Assembly: GCA_003451915.1 (NCBI GenBank)
Contig: DMJC01000206.1
Coordinates: 1-7,554, forward strand
DNA: 7,554 nucleotides
From: Clostridiales bacterium
Lineage (GTDB): Bacteria > Bacillota > Clostridia > Saccharofermentanales > UBA5734
Reading direction: 5' to 3'
Shown: one piece after another, positions 1-6,576 of the stretch
Layout: every line of letters begins with the position of its first letter
Position numbering within the stretch: position 1 is the first letter of the stretch
Notes under the pieces: model-generated
Database searches by the model: none
Told to the model about the DNA's origin: nothing
Seen by the model: the letters and a program-made list of their open reading frames with translations, nothing else
Position numbers and translations under genes: made by a program

Positions 1-1248
1 CGTGACAGCAGGCACACCAGCTGCAGTGTCTGTCTCCTGATCTTGCTGTGATGGCCAAACTTCAGCAAATTCATATTCCCCCTCGCATTCTGAAAAATTA
101 CAGACTCGCAGGATTTGTTTTACTTTGAAATTATTCATGTAGACGATATACTTAATGCTCTTTCCAAGCATCTTCTGCATCAAGCGTTCGCTTTCACCGC
201 GAGCTGCCGGACGTGCCAGGGTCATCAGCCGGTCTAGTGCGTCGGCAGCACTGTTGGCATGAGTGGTTGCCAGGCAACGATGCCCTGAATAAGCAGCTCT
301 CATGAACTCTAATGCTTCTTCACCGACAATTTCACCAATGCAGTAGGTGTCGAGAGACATTGTCAGGCCATCAGCCACCAGGTCCCGCAGACTGACCGGT
401 CTGCCGCCTTCGTTGGGTTTTTTAATACGCTGGACCAGGCAATAGGGTTTCTCAGGATAGATTTCGCAGTCACTTTCGGCGATCAAGACTCTTTCGAGCA
501 CTGGCATTGAACGGATAAAAGCGCGCAATAATGTCGTTTTCCCTGCCGCACCTTTTCCGCAGAACAAAACAGAAACATCCGAGCAAGCCAGGTTCGATAA
601 AATTTCGGTGCCCGCCCGATCAAACATACCTGCATTCTCCAGCTCATTCAGGCTTAGAGCCTGCCGTCTGTGCTTGCGGATGCTGATCGAGGCGCAACGG
701 ACGCTGCGAGGCGGGACAGTCACATTGATCCTCAATCTGTAACGCTCATCTGTGACCCGGCAGTGGCTGTCATTTTCATTAATGATACCGCCATTGCGAA
801 TGATCACCAATTTGCAGAATGTGTCATATGTTGCTATGTCTGGGAAGCTGACAGCCAAGGATTGCCGCCGGCCGTTTGCCTTAAACGAGAACTCATCAGG
901 ACCGGTTCCGTCAATATCGCTGATTGTTTCATCCACAATGTAATCTTGAAGCGGGCCATAGCCAAAGAGAAAATCCATGACCCTGCGCTGCAGATCTGAT
1001 TGAAAATCGCGTGATCTGAGATTCTCCCGTTCGCTGATCAGGCTGATCAATGAAAGAAGCGCCTGGCGCTCAGCCTTGCCTGAAGCGACGTCAGCAACCA
1101 GTCCTGGATCCTGATCAAGTATGCGGCTGCAGATGGTTGCTGTCATTTCGGTCAGATCCAACGGTACATCAATTTTTTGAAGATATTGATCGACACGATA
1201 GCTGGCGAGTTTCTCTGATAATTGAAGATGTGAAGTTACAAGTGGCAT
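1..1248 (-). CDS. cpaF: CpaF/TadA-family type II/IV secretion ATPase, 3' end cut by window edge
   Basis: The minus strand is open from the ATG at 1248-1246 to the window edge (416 codons, no stop reached). The product looks like the hexameric cytoplasmic ATPase that powers Tad/Flp pilus assembly. The N-terminal domain (about residues 1-195) holds the family phrase YGPL (97-100), a GPDEF-like segment and ISIRKHR near 189-195. The motor domain has Walker A GKGAAGKTT (231-239), an Asp/Walker B stretch DTYCIGEIVGEEA (300-312) with Glu306, and the His box GH...TTHANS (322-333). All key residues look intact; the Arg common in the VGEVRG motif is Val308. CpaF proteins are usually about 400-480 residues, so little is missing. 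The start is supported by a weak AAGGTGA site (1253-1259). The ATG shares one base with the stop of the upstream gene, suggesting translational coupling. Family call is strong; the exact pilus subtype (Tad versus other Flp-like) is inferred. Confidence 0.9.
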   Translation of the reverse strand, partial: MPLVTSHLQLSEKLASYRVDQYLQKIDVPLDLTEMTATICSRILDQDPGLVADVASGKAERQALLSLISLISERENLRSRDFQSDLQRRVMDFLFGYGPLQDYIVDETISDIDGTGPDEFSFKANGRRQSLAVSFPDIATYDTFCKLVIIRNGGIINENDSHCRVTDERYRLRINVTVPPRSVRCASISIRKHRRQALSLNELENAGMFDRAGTEILSNLACSDVSVLFCGKGAAGKTTLLRAFIRSMPVLERVLIAESDCEIYPEKPYCLVQRIKKPNEGGRPVSLRDLVADGLTMSLDTYCIGEIVGEEALEFMRAAYSGHRCLATTHANSAADALDRLMTLARPAARGESERLMQKMLGKSIKYIVYMNNFKVKQILRVCNFSECEGEYEFAEVWPSQQDQETDTAAGVPAVT

Positions 1249-2846
1249 CAAGTCACCTTCTTTGAATAATTATTATTGAGATGCAGTTTCCGGATGAGAT
1301 TCTTGTATTCATGCCGGTTGAGACTGTCGATACTTGCTGCATATGGCAGCGCACCACTTTTCAGGATGCGCCGTCTGCGAACCTCGCTGATGCAGCCGGC
1401 AAGTTTTCCGCTGCACAGTTCATCCAGTGTTCCCGGACTCAAATCAGTTGAAATGTCATATGCGAATGCAGCGAAGCTGACCTTATTCAAATTAAGCTGT
1501 TGTCGAGCAGCCAGATATTCAATTGATCTTTTTCGTTCGCGAAATGATGCGCTGTCACCTGCAAGCGGTATTAATATGATCGTTGCAGCCTGAATTGACA
1601 GGCATGTGAAGGCATCAAAAATAAATCGGCTGCACAAAATGATGACCCAGTCGTGTGTCATGCGGGACAGGCGCAAAATCTGAAACAGTGAATCCATGTC
1701 GAAGTGTTCATAGTGTTCTAAGCCGGCACGGGTCATCAGGGCATAGACATTATTCACACGGGTCGTCTGGATCAGCTGATTGAATGATGTGATATCCAGA
1801 TCTCCACGTTGCTGTCGTGAAATGGCCAAGTCAAGCCCGTCCATCGACAAGCCCTCACGGGAATGACGATCTTTCTGCTGGCCAAGAAACAGATCCGCCT
1901 GTGGATTGAGCAAGTCAGCATCAACAACCAGAACGCGCCCGTTTTCACCGAGCATTGCCGCCAGTTCACAGCCGAATTCAGCACCTTCCCAAATGCAGAT
2001 CAGCGGGGCGAACTGTTGATCATCAAATGAATGCCCGGTTTGGCTGATTTCCGGATCGACGCATTCAGATTTGTCGTTAATCAGATCTTCCCGGGCTCTC
2101 TCCAGGTCACAGGCCAGTTCGTTTGCATCAGCATAACGTTTCGAAGGATCTGACTGAAGGCAGTGGCCGATGATTCGCTGCAGGCTGGCAGGTAATGCCG
2201 CGGTGATATCAGCAAGTGGCTGGCTGCGGCAGATCGCACGTGAATAACCGGTTAAAAGCTCTGTCAAGCTCATGCCCAAAGCAAACAAGTCACTACCGGC
2301 ACATGGACGGCCGGCGATCTGCTCCGGTGCGGCATAAATCGGCGTCAGAGCCTGATAAGGCAGGTCCTGGGCAGATTCAGAATTTATGCTCGCTGTCATT
2401 TTCCGGGCAGCACCAAAATCAATCAGACAAACCTGATCCTGTTCATCGACCAGAATATGATCGGGCTTGATGTCCAGATGCAGAATCGGCTGTTCACCTT
2501 GCTGGTGTAAAAAAGATAAAATATGCGCGGCCTGGGCAGCTACTGAGACTAATCTGGCTTGTGTCTCACGGTTCGTGACCTCATCAGCAATTTGACTGAC
2601 CGGCTGGCCATCACGATATTCAAACACAAAGAGCGGATCAGCACTGTCGCGGTCCAGGCATTCCAACAGACGTGGCAGACCGGGATGCCAGACACAACCC
2701 AGCCATTCAGCTACTGACTGATCAACAAAATCTCTTGCCCTGCGGATCAGACAAAGCTGTCCGCCAAGCAGGTCATCGGCCAGCCACGCCGTCTGTAATG
2801 GCTTGGCAAGCTTATAGCGCTGATGAATGATCTGACCTGTTTCCAT
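1248..2846 (-). CDS. Ser/Thr kinase-like domain fused to CpaE/MinD-like ATPase domain, both degenerate
   Basis: A 532-residue soluble protein with no signal peptide or membrane segment. Residues about 10-255 follow the Hanks kinase order: catalytic loop HLDIKPDHIL (123-132), LIDFGAAR (141-148), APE (173-175), SDLFALG (185-191) and KRY (236-238). The Gly-rich loop is missing (YKLAKPLQTAWLADD, 11-25), the VAIK lysine position reads CLIR (Arg35), and the metal-binding Asn of the catalytic loop is His130. A linker (255-278) leads to a CpaE/MinD-like domain (about 279-525): LICIWEGAEFGCELA (282-296) stands where KGGxGKT is expected, VLVVDADL (305-312) matches the conserved following strand, and VIILCS (401-406) replaces the usual VIVDLP. 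Both active sites therefore look inactive. The gene starts behind an AGGGG site (2853-2857, 6-base spacer) and overlaps the CpaF-like gene by one base. CpaE proteins help localise or assemble Tad pili; a scaffold or sensor role for this fusion is inferred. Confidence 0.82.
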   Translation of the reverse strand: METGQIIHQRYKLAKPLQTAWLADDLLGGQLCLIRRARDFVDQSVAEWLGCVWHPGLPRLLECLDRDSADPLFVFEYRDGQPVSQIADEVTNRETQARLVSVAAQAAHILSFLHQQGEQPILHLDIKPDHILVDEQDQVCLIDFGAARKMTASINSESAQDLPYQALTPIYAAPEQIAGRPCAGSDLFALGMSLTELLTGYSRAICRSQPLADITAALPASLQRIIGHCLQSDPSKRYADANELACDLERAREDLINDKSECVDPEISQTGHSFDDQQFAPLICIWEGAEFGCELAAMLGENGRVLVVDADLLNPQADLFLGQQKDRHSREGLSMDGLDLAISRQQRGDLDITSFNQLIQTTRVNNVYALMTRAGLEHYEHFDMDSLFQILRLSRMTHDWVIILCSRFIFDAFTCLSIQAATIILIPLAGDSASFRERKRSIEYLAARQQLNLNKVSFAAFAYDISTDLSPGTLDELCSGKLAGCISEVRRRRILKSGALPYAASIDSLNRHEYKNLIRKLHLNNNYSKKVT

Positions 2847-2880
2847 ATCGCACCCCTGTCAAACTCGATAGCAACAGCAT

Positions 2881-2914
2881 AACGAAAAATGACACCCTTC
2901 CGGGTGCCATTCGT
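2881..2914 (-). terminator. Rho-independent terminator downstream of clpX
   Basis: Read on the minus strand, AATGGCACCC and GGGTGTCATT form a 10-bp stem with one G-U pair around a GGAA tetraloop (GNRA type). It is followed at once by TTTTTCGTT (2881-2889). Flanking AACGAA and TTCGTT could extend the stem. It lies 61 bases past the clpX stop and ends about 34 bases before the start of the kinase-like gene, so it should end most tig-clpP-clpX transcripts. On the plus strand the hairpin has no T-run, so it appears one-directional. Confidence 0.88.
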
Positions 2915-2974
2915 TCGACAAAAGCTGTCAAAGCTAGTTGAAATGCGACAATGTTCTTTTATAAACGATAAATA

Positions 2975-4327
2975 TTATGCAATCTTTTCATGCTTGAGGA
3001 TGACTTGCGGCGGTTTCTTTTCAATGACGCTTTCTTTCGTGATGATGCAGCGGGCAACATCATCACGGGATGGAATGTCAAACATGATATCCAGCATGAT
3101 CTCTTCAAGGATCGCACGAAGACCACGGGCACCGGTATTGCGCGCAAGGGCCTGTTTGGCAATCTCCTGAACGGCTTCCGGTTCAAATGCCAGTTCGACA
3201 CCGTCATAATCGAACAGTTTCTTGTACTGCTTGAGCAAGGCGTTACGGGGTTCCTGCAGAATGCGGATCAACGCCTCTTCATTCAACCCTTCCAGTGAAA
3301 CGACGACAGGCACGCGACCGACAAATTCAGGTATCAACCCATACTTCAGCAGGTCCTGCGGCATGATCTGCGCAAGCAGCTCACCGATATCCTTCTCCTT
3401 GCGGCTCTCGATCACTGCCCCGAAGCCGATCGATTTCTGGCCGATACGGTTCTGGATGATCTTGTCCATCCCGTCAAAGGCGCCGCCGCAGATAAAGAGG
3501 ATGTTGGTTGTATCAATCTGGATGAACTCCTGATGCGGATGTTTGCGGCCACCCTGCGGCGGTACATTGGCAATGGTGCTTTCGAGAATTTTCAGCAGCG
3601 CCTGCTGCACACCTTCACCGCTGACGTCGCGGGTGATTGACGGGTTGTCCGATTTGCGGGCGATTTTGTCGATTTCGTCGATGTAAATGATGCCGCGCTG
3701 GGCTCGTTCAATATCGAAATCTGCATTCTGAATTAACTTGAGCAGAATGTTTTCAACATCTTCGCCGACATAGCCGGCTTCGGTCAACGCAGTCGCATCA
3801 GCGATGGCAAACGGCACATCCAGAATCCGGGCCAGAGTCTGGGCCAGCAGCGTTTTGCCACTGCCTGTCGGACCCAGCAGCATGATGTTGCTTTTGGTCA
3901 GTTCAACATCGTCAGCTGCCGCATCTTTGCTGCGACCAGTGTTTTTACTATTGGCAAAAACTCGTTTGTAGTGGTTGTATACGGCTACGGCTAATGCCTT
4001 TTTGGCGCGGTCCTGCCCGATTACATACTGATCAAGGGCTTCTTTGATCCGCAGGGGTGACATCAGGTCGATCATATCCGGTAACTGGTCTTTGGCCAGG
4101 ACAGGTTTCAAGTCCTCGTTGAGAATTTCATCACAAAGGGCTACGCACTCGTTGCAGATGAACACGCCAGGCCCGGCAATCAGGCGAACAACCTGGTTTT
4201 CCGACTTGCCGCAGAAGGAACAGTTGACAGGCGCATAAGGGTCACTGCCGTCACCGCTGCCGGTACGCCGGCCGCCTCTGCTGCCGCCTTTACCTGTCCC
4301 TTTGTTCTTGTCGCTGTTATCTGGCAT
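2975..4327 (-). CDS. clpX: ATP-dependent Clp protease ATP-binding subunit ClpX
   Basis: ClpX is the AAA+ unfoldase that recognises tagged or native substrates and threads them into ClpP. The 450-residue product carries a zinc-binding domain with CxxC pairs at Cys36/Cys39 and Cys58/Cys61, Walker A GPTGSGKT (152-159), the pore loop GYVG (185-188), Walker B IIYIDEID (213-220), a second pore loop RKH (261-263), the ClpP-docking IGF loop (300-302), and the sensor-2 motif GARGLR (399-404). Everything needed for unfolding and ClpP docking is present. The start lies two bases after the clpP stop, behind an AGAGGG site (4335-4340, 7-base spacer) inside the end of clpP, indicating co-translation. The zinc domain follows an unusual Gly/Arg/Ser-rich lead of about 33 residues; most ClpX proteins have a shorter lead. 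No other in-frame ATG exists before the zinc domain. Confidence 0.98.
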   Translation of the reverse strand: MPDNSDKNKGTGKGGSRGGRRTGSGDGSDPYAPVNCSFCGKSENQVVRLIAGPGVFICNECVALCDEILNEDLKPVLAKDQLPDMIDLMSPLRIKEALDQYVIGQDRAKKALAVAVYNHYKRVFANSKNTGRSKDAAADDVELTKSNIMLLGPTGSGKTLLAQTLARILDVPFAIADATALTEAGYVGEDVENILLKLIQNADFDIERAQRGIIYIDEIDKIARKSDNPSITRDVSGEGVQQALLKILESTIANVPPQGGRKHPHQEFIQIDTTNILFICGGAFDGMDKIIQNRIGQKSIGFGAVIESRKEKDIGELLAQIMPQDLLKYGLIPEFVGRVPVVVSLEGLNEEALIRILQEPRNALLKQYKKLFDYDGVELAFEPEAVQEIAKQALARNTGARGLRAILEEIMLDIMFDIPSRDDVARCIITKESVIEKKPPQVILKHEKIA

Positions 4328-4329
4328 GA

Positions 4330-4914
4330 TCAGGCCCTCTTCTCCATAATACTGTCGATAATGCCATAGGCAATCGCATCCTGGGCTGACATCCAGTTGT
4401 CGCGTTCGGTATCAATGGCGATTTTTTCATAAGGTTGTTTGCAACGCTCAGCCAGGATATGGTTCAGCCGATCCTTCATTTTCGAAATATGCTCAGCAGC
4501 GATACGAATATCAGTCGCCTGGCCTTGCGCTCCGCCTGAAGGCTGGTGGATCATAACCTCGGCATTGGGCAGGGCAAAACGTTTGCCCGGTGCGCCTGCA
4601 GCCAGCAGGAAAGCACCCATGCTGGCAGCCATGCCCATGCAGATGGTCTGCACATCGGCCTTGATGTATTGCATTGTGTCGTAAATCATCAAGCCGGAAC
4701 TAACCTCGCCGCCAGGGCTGTTAATATAAAACTGGATATCCTTATCCGGATCCTCAGCCTCCAAAAACAGCATCTGGGCGGTGATCAGGCTGGCGGTCAC
4801 CGAATTGACCTCGTCGCTCAGAATAATGATGCGCTCTTTGAGCAGGCGTGAATAGATGTCGTAGGACCGCTCCCCGCGGTTGGTTTGTTCTATGACAATC
4901 GGTACTAAGCTCAT
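4330..4914 (-). CDS. clpP: ATP-dependent Clp protease proteolytic subunit ClpP
   Basis: ClpP is the serine peptidase that forms the two-ring proteolytic chamber served by ClpX. The 194-residue product is of standard length. The catalytic triad is Ser98 in [10 protein letters not shown], His123 in MIHQPSGG, and Asp172 in the TERDNWMSA segment. The oxyanion-region motif INSPGG (64-69) is present. The first residues ([23 protein letters not shown]) match the mature N-terminal axial loop with little or no propeptide. The ATG at 4914 has an AGGAG site nine bases upstream. The gene sits 122 bases after tig and 2 bases before clpX. It has its own promoter and leader hairpin, so it can be transcribed with clpX independently of tig. 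Confidence 0.98.
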   Translation of the reverse strand: MSLVPIVIEQTNRGERSYDIYSRLLKERIIILSDEVNSVTASLITAQMLFLEAEDPDKDIQFYINSPGGEVSSGLMIYDTMQYIKADVQTICMGMAASMGAFLLAAGAPGKRFALPNAEVMIHQPSGGAQGQATDIRIAAEHISKMKDRLNHILAERCKQPYEKIAIDTERDNWMSAQDAIAYGIIDSIMEKRA

Positions 4915-4938
4915 GATGTATTGCTCCTTTCATAAACC

Positions 4939-4967
4939 GATAGGGGCCCTGCAACAGCTCCCCTATC
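4939..4967 (-). promoter_or_regulatory. Stem-loop in the clpP leader at the predicted mRNA 5' end
   Basis: A perfect 8-bp inverted repeat, GATAGGGG (minus strand, 4967-4960) and CCCCTATC (4946-4939), encloses 13 bases that contain a smaller CTG-TTG-CAG hairpin. It starts about 5-7 bases after the clpP -10 box, so the transcript should begin with or just before this stem. There is no T-run behind it (GGTTTATG follows), which argues against a simple terminator. The clpP ribosome binding site follows about 14 bases later and is not inside the stem. A role in mRNA 5'-end stability is inferred. Confidence 0.6.
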
Positions 4968-4971
4968 TACT

Positions 4972-5001
4972 ATTATATATTTATTTGAATCTGTCCGTCA
5001 A
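4972..5001 (-). promoter_or_regulatory. SigA-type promoter of clpP(-clpX)
   Basis: On the minus strand, TTGACG (4996-5001) and a perfect TATAAT (4972-4977) are separated by 18 bases. Start of transcription is predicted near 4964-4968, giving a leader of about 50 bases. It lies between the tig stop (5037) and the clpP start (4914), and no good terminator was seen between the two genes, so clpP and clpX may also be reached by read-through from tig. Confidence 0.75.
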
Positions 5002-5036
5002 AGGCTGGTAACAAACTGTGAATTCTTTGTAAACGC

Positions 5037-6359
5037 TTATTCTGCTTCGACAGCGGCATCAGCAGCCGGCGGAGCGACTTTGATGGCCGAGCTGGTCAGC
5101 TTATCAATGGTTTTGTGATGCACAACGCTGTCACGGACGAAGCTGTTCTCACCGGGGGCGAAGCGAGACTTAAGATCTTCGGCTTTCATATTGTACATGG
5201 CAGCCATGCGTTCAATCTCGGCTTCAATCTCTTCATCGGTTACTTCGAAATTCTCAGCTTTGCCGATTGCCTCAAGGACCAGCTGGCTACGGACACGCTT
5301 CTCAGCCGGTTCATGCAATTGTTCACGGTATGAATCAATCGTCTGGCCCATGTACTGGAGGTACTGCTCGAGCTCGATGCCCTGATAGCGCATGGAATTG
5401 CGCTGTTCATCAAGCATATGGCCGATCTCGTTATCGACCATGACATGCGGAATGTCAACAGTCGCGTTGTTGACCACAGTCTCAATGACGTTGTCCTCAA
5501 AAGTGCCCTCAGCCCGTTTGGTTGCATTTTCCAGCAGCTTGGTTTTCAGGCTTTCACGATACTCAGCCAGGGTGTCGAATTCGCTGACATCTTTGGCAAA
5601 CTCATCGTCGAGAACCGGCAATTCGCGAGTCTTGACTGAATTGACCGTCACGGTGAATACAACGGCTTTGCCTTTCAGTTCTTCGCTGTGATAGTCCTCA
5701 GGGAAAGTCACGTCGATGTCAAATGTTTCGCCGGCGTTGTGGCCGATGAGCTGCTCTTCAAAACCCGGGATAAAGGAGTTGGAGCCAATCTTCAGATCAT
5801 AGGAAGCACCTTTGCCGCCTTCGAAGGGCACACCATTCAGGAAGCCCTCGTAGTCGATGTTGGCGGTGTCGCCGTTCATCACTGCGCGGTCCTCGGCAGG
5901 AATCATGCGGGAATTACGCTCCTGAACGCGGCTGAGCTCCTTTTCAACATCGTCATCACTGACTGAAACTTCAGGCATTACAGCTTCAACGCCGAAATAC
6001 TGTCCAAGGGTGACCTCCGGTTTGACGGTCACAGTCACCGTAAATTTTATGCCCTTTTCGCGGCCGATCTCCAGGATATCCATATCCGGGCGGGAAACCG
6101 GCTCGAGGCCATGCTCGGCAATCGCGGCGGTATAAGCCGGTGTTGCGGCAAAATCGATCGCATCATCATACAGGACGCCTTCACCGTAGTATTTGGTGAC
6201 AATCTGCATCGGGGCTTTGCCCTTGCGGAAACCCGGTACATTGAAGCGTCCGGCGTTCTTGCGGAATGAGCGCTGCAGCGCGTCGACAAAATCAGCCGCA
6301 GGTACATCGATGGTCAGCACGACCACGTTGTTTTCCTTTTTCTCCATCGTTGAAGCCAT
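5037..6359 (-). CDS. tig: Trigger factor, ribosome-associated chaperone and peptidyl-prolyl isomerase
   Basis: Trigger factor binds at the ribosome exit tunnel and shields nascent chains; its FKBP-type domain isomerises proline bonds. The 440-residue protein has the N-terminal ribosome-binding domain with the signature GFRKGKAP (43-50), an FKBP-like domain (about 158-245, including GDTANIDYEGFLNG and FIPGFEEQLIG), and a long helical C-terminal substrate cradle (about 250-425) ending in an Ala/Glu-rich tail. Length and order are normal. An in-frame ATG eight codons upstream (6383) exists, but it lies before the strong GGGAGGAA site (6367-6374), which would then fall inside the coding sequence. 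The ATG at 6359, eight to nine bases after that site and giving MASTMEKKENN, is therefore the better start. The gene heads the tig-clpP-clpX cluster typical of Bacillota. Confidence 0.97.
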   Translation of the reverse strand: MASTMEKKENNVVVLTIDVPAADFVDALQRSFRKNAGRFNVPGFRKGKAPMQIVTKYYGEGVLYDDAIDFAATPAYTAAIAEHGLEPVSRPDMDILEIGREKGIKFTVTVTVKPEVTLGQYFGVEAVMPEVSVSDDDVEKELSRVQERNSRMIPAEDRAVMNGDTANIDYEGFLNGVPFEGGKGASYDLKIGSNSFIPGFEEQLIGHNAGETFDIDVTFPEDYHSEELKGKAVVFTVTVNSVKTRELPVLDDEFAKDVSEFDTLAEYRESLKTKLLENATKRAEGTFEDNVIETVVNNATVDIPHVMVDNEIGHMLDEQRNSMRYQGIELEQYLQYMGQTIDSYREQLHEPAEKRVRSQLVLEAIGKAENFEVTDEEIEAEIERMAAMYNMKAEDLKSRFAPGENSFVRDSVVHHKTIDKLTSSAIKVAPPAADAAVEAE

Positions 6360-6366
6360 TTTTATA

Positions 6367-6374
6367 TTCCTCCC
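6367..6374 (-). promoter_or_regulatory. Ribosome binding site deciding the tig start
   Basis: GGGAGGAA on the minus strand, followed by TATAAAA and the ATG at 6359. Its position downstream of the alternative ATG at 6383 rules that earlier codon out as the main start. Confidence 0.85.
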
Positions 6375-6411
6375 AAAAGGCAATCAATGCCTGATATGCA
6401 AATGCTACAAA

Positions 6412-6440
6412 ATTTTAGCACAAGGGTCATGGAATGTAAA
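6412..6440 (-). promoter_or_regulatory. SigA-type extended -10 promoter of tig
   Basis: On the minus strand, TTTACA (6435-6440) and TAAAAT (6412-6417) are separated by exactly 17 bases, and TGC directly before the -10 box makes it an extended -10. Transcription should start near 6404-6406, about 45 bases before the tig start. A small GGCA/TGCC hairpin (about 6378-6390) sits just before the ribosome binding site; its meaning is uncertain. Confidence 0.8.
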
Positions 6441-6504
6441 GGGAACAAGAGTCACAGAAAAAGCGGGTTTTTCAGCGATCTTATATGTGTTTTATTTATG
6501 TCTG

Positions 6505-6522
6505 GCACAAATGTGCTAAAAT
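6505..6522 (+). promoter_or_regulatory. Extended -10 promoter element for the prepilin peptidase gene, with inverted repeat
   Basis: TGCTAAAAT (6514-6522) is an extended -10 box (TAAAAT at 6517-6522). The -35 region at 17 bases distance (ATTTAT, 6494-6499) is poor, so the extended -10 probably carries the promoter. The box overlaps an inverted repeat GCACA-AA-TGTGC (6505-6516), a possible operator. The leader to the ATG at 6577 would be about 48 bases. Confidence 0.55.
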
Positions 6523-6559
6523 GTCCCTAAACCGCCGAACATTCGAGTGGTTAGCATCA

Positions 6560-6566
6560 GGGAGGG
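6560..6566 (+). promoter_or_regulatory. Ribosome binding site of the prepilin peptidase gene
   Basis: GGGAGGG lies ten bases before the ATG at 6577 and supports that start; there is no competing in-frame start upstream. Confidence 0.8.
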
Positions 6567-6576
6567 TATTGACTGA

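Larger units (their letters stand above)
6412..6522. repeat. 11-bp inverted repeat overlapping both divergent -10 boxes
   Basis: ATTTTAGCACA at 6412-6422 and TGTGCTAAAAT at 6512-6522 are exact reverse complements, 89 bases apart. Each contains the extended -10 box of the promoter it belongs to, so the tig and prepilin peptidase promoters carry the same 11 bases in their -10 regions. Confidence 0.8.

Noticed and set aside
670..999. A 109-codon plus-strand open frame
   Set aside because: It lies fully antisense to the CpaF-like coding sequence, which carries clear family motifs there; it has no ribosome binding site of note and no recognisable domain.
4939..4967. The clpP leader hairpin as a tig terminator
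   Set aside because: It lies downstream of the clpP promoter and is not followed by a T-run on the minus strand.
4996..5012. A possible CtsR heat-shock operator at clpP
   Set aside because: Only one half (CGTCAAA) is present; the second tandem heptamer at the required spacing is missing.
5688..5966. A 92-codon plus-strand open frame and several others opposite tig, clpP and clpX
   Set aside because: They are shadows of well-identified conserved genes on the other strand.
6360..6383. The ATG at 6383 as the tig start
   Set aside because: It would place the strong GGGAGGAA ribosome binding site inside the gene; the ATG at 6359 fits both spacing and family N-terminus.
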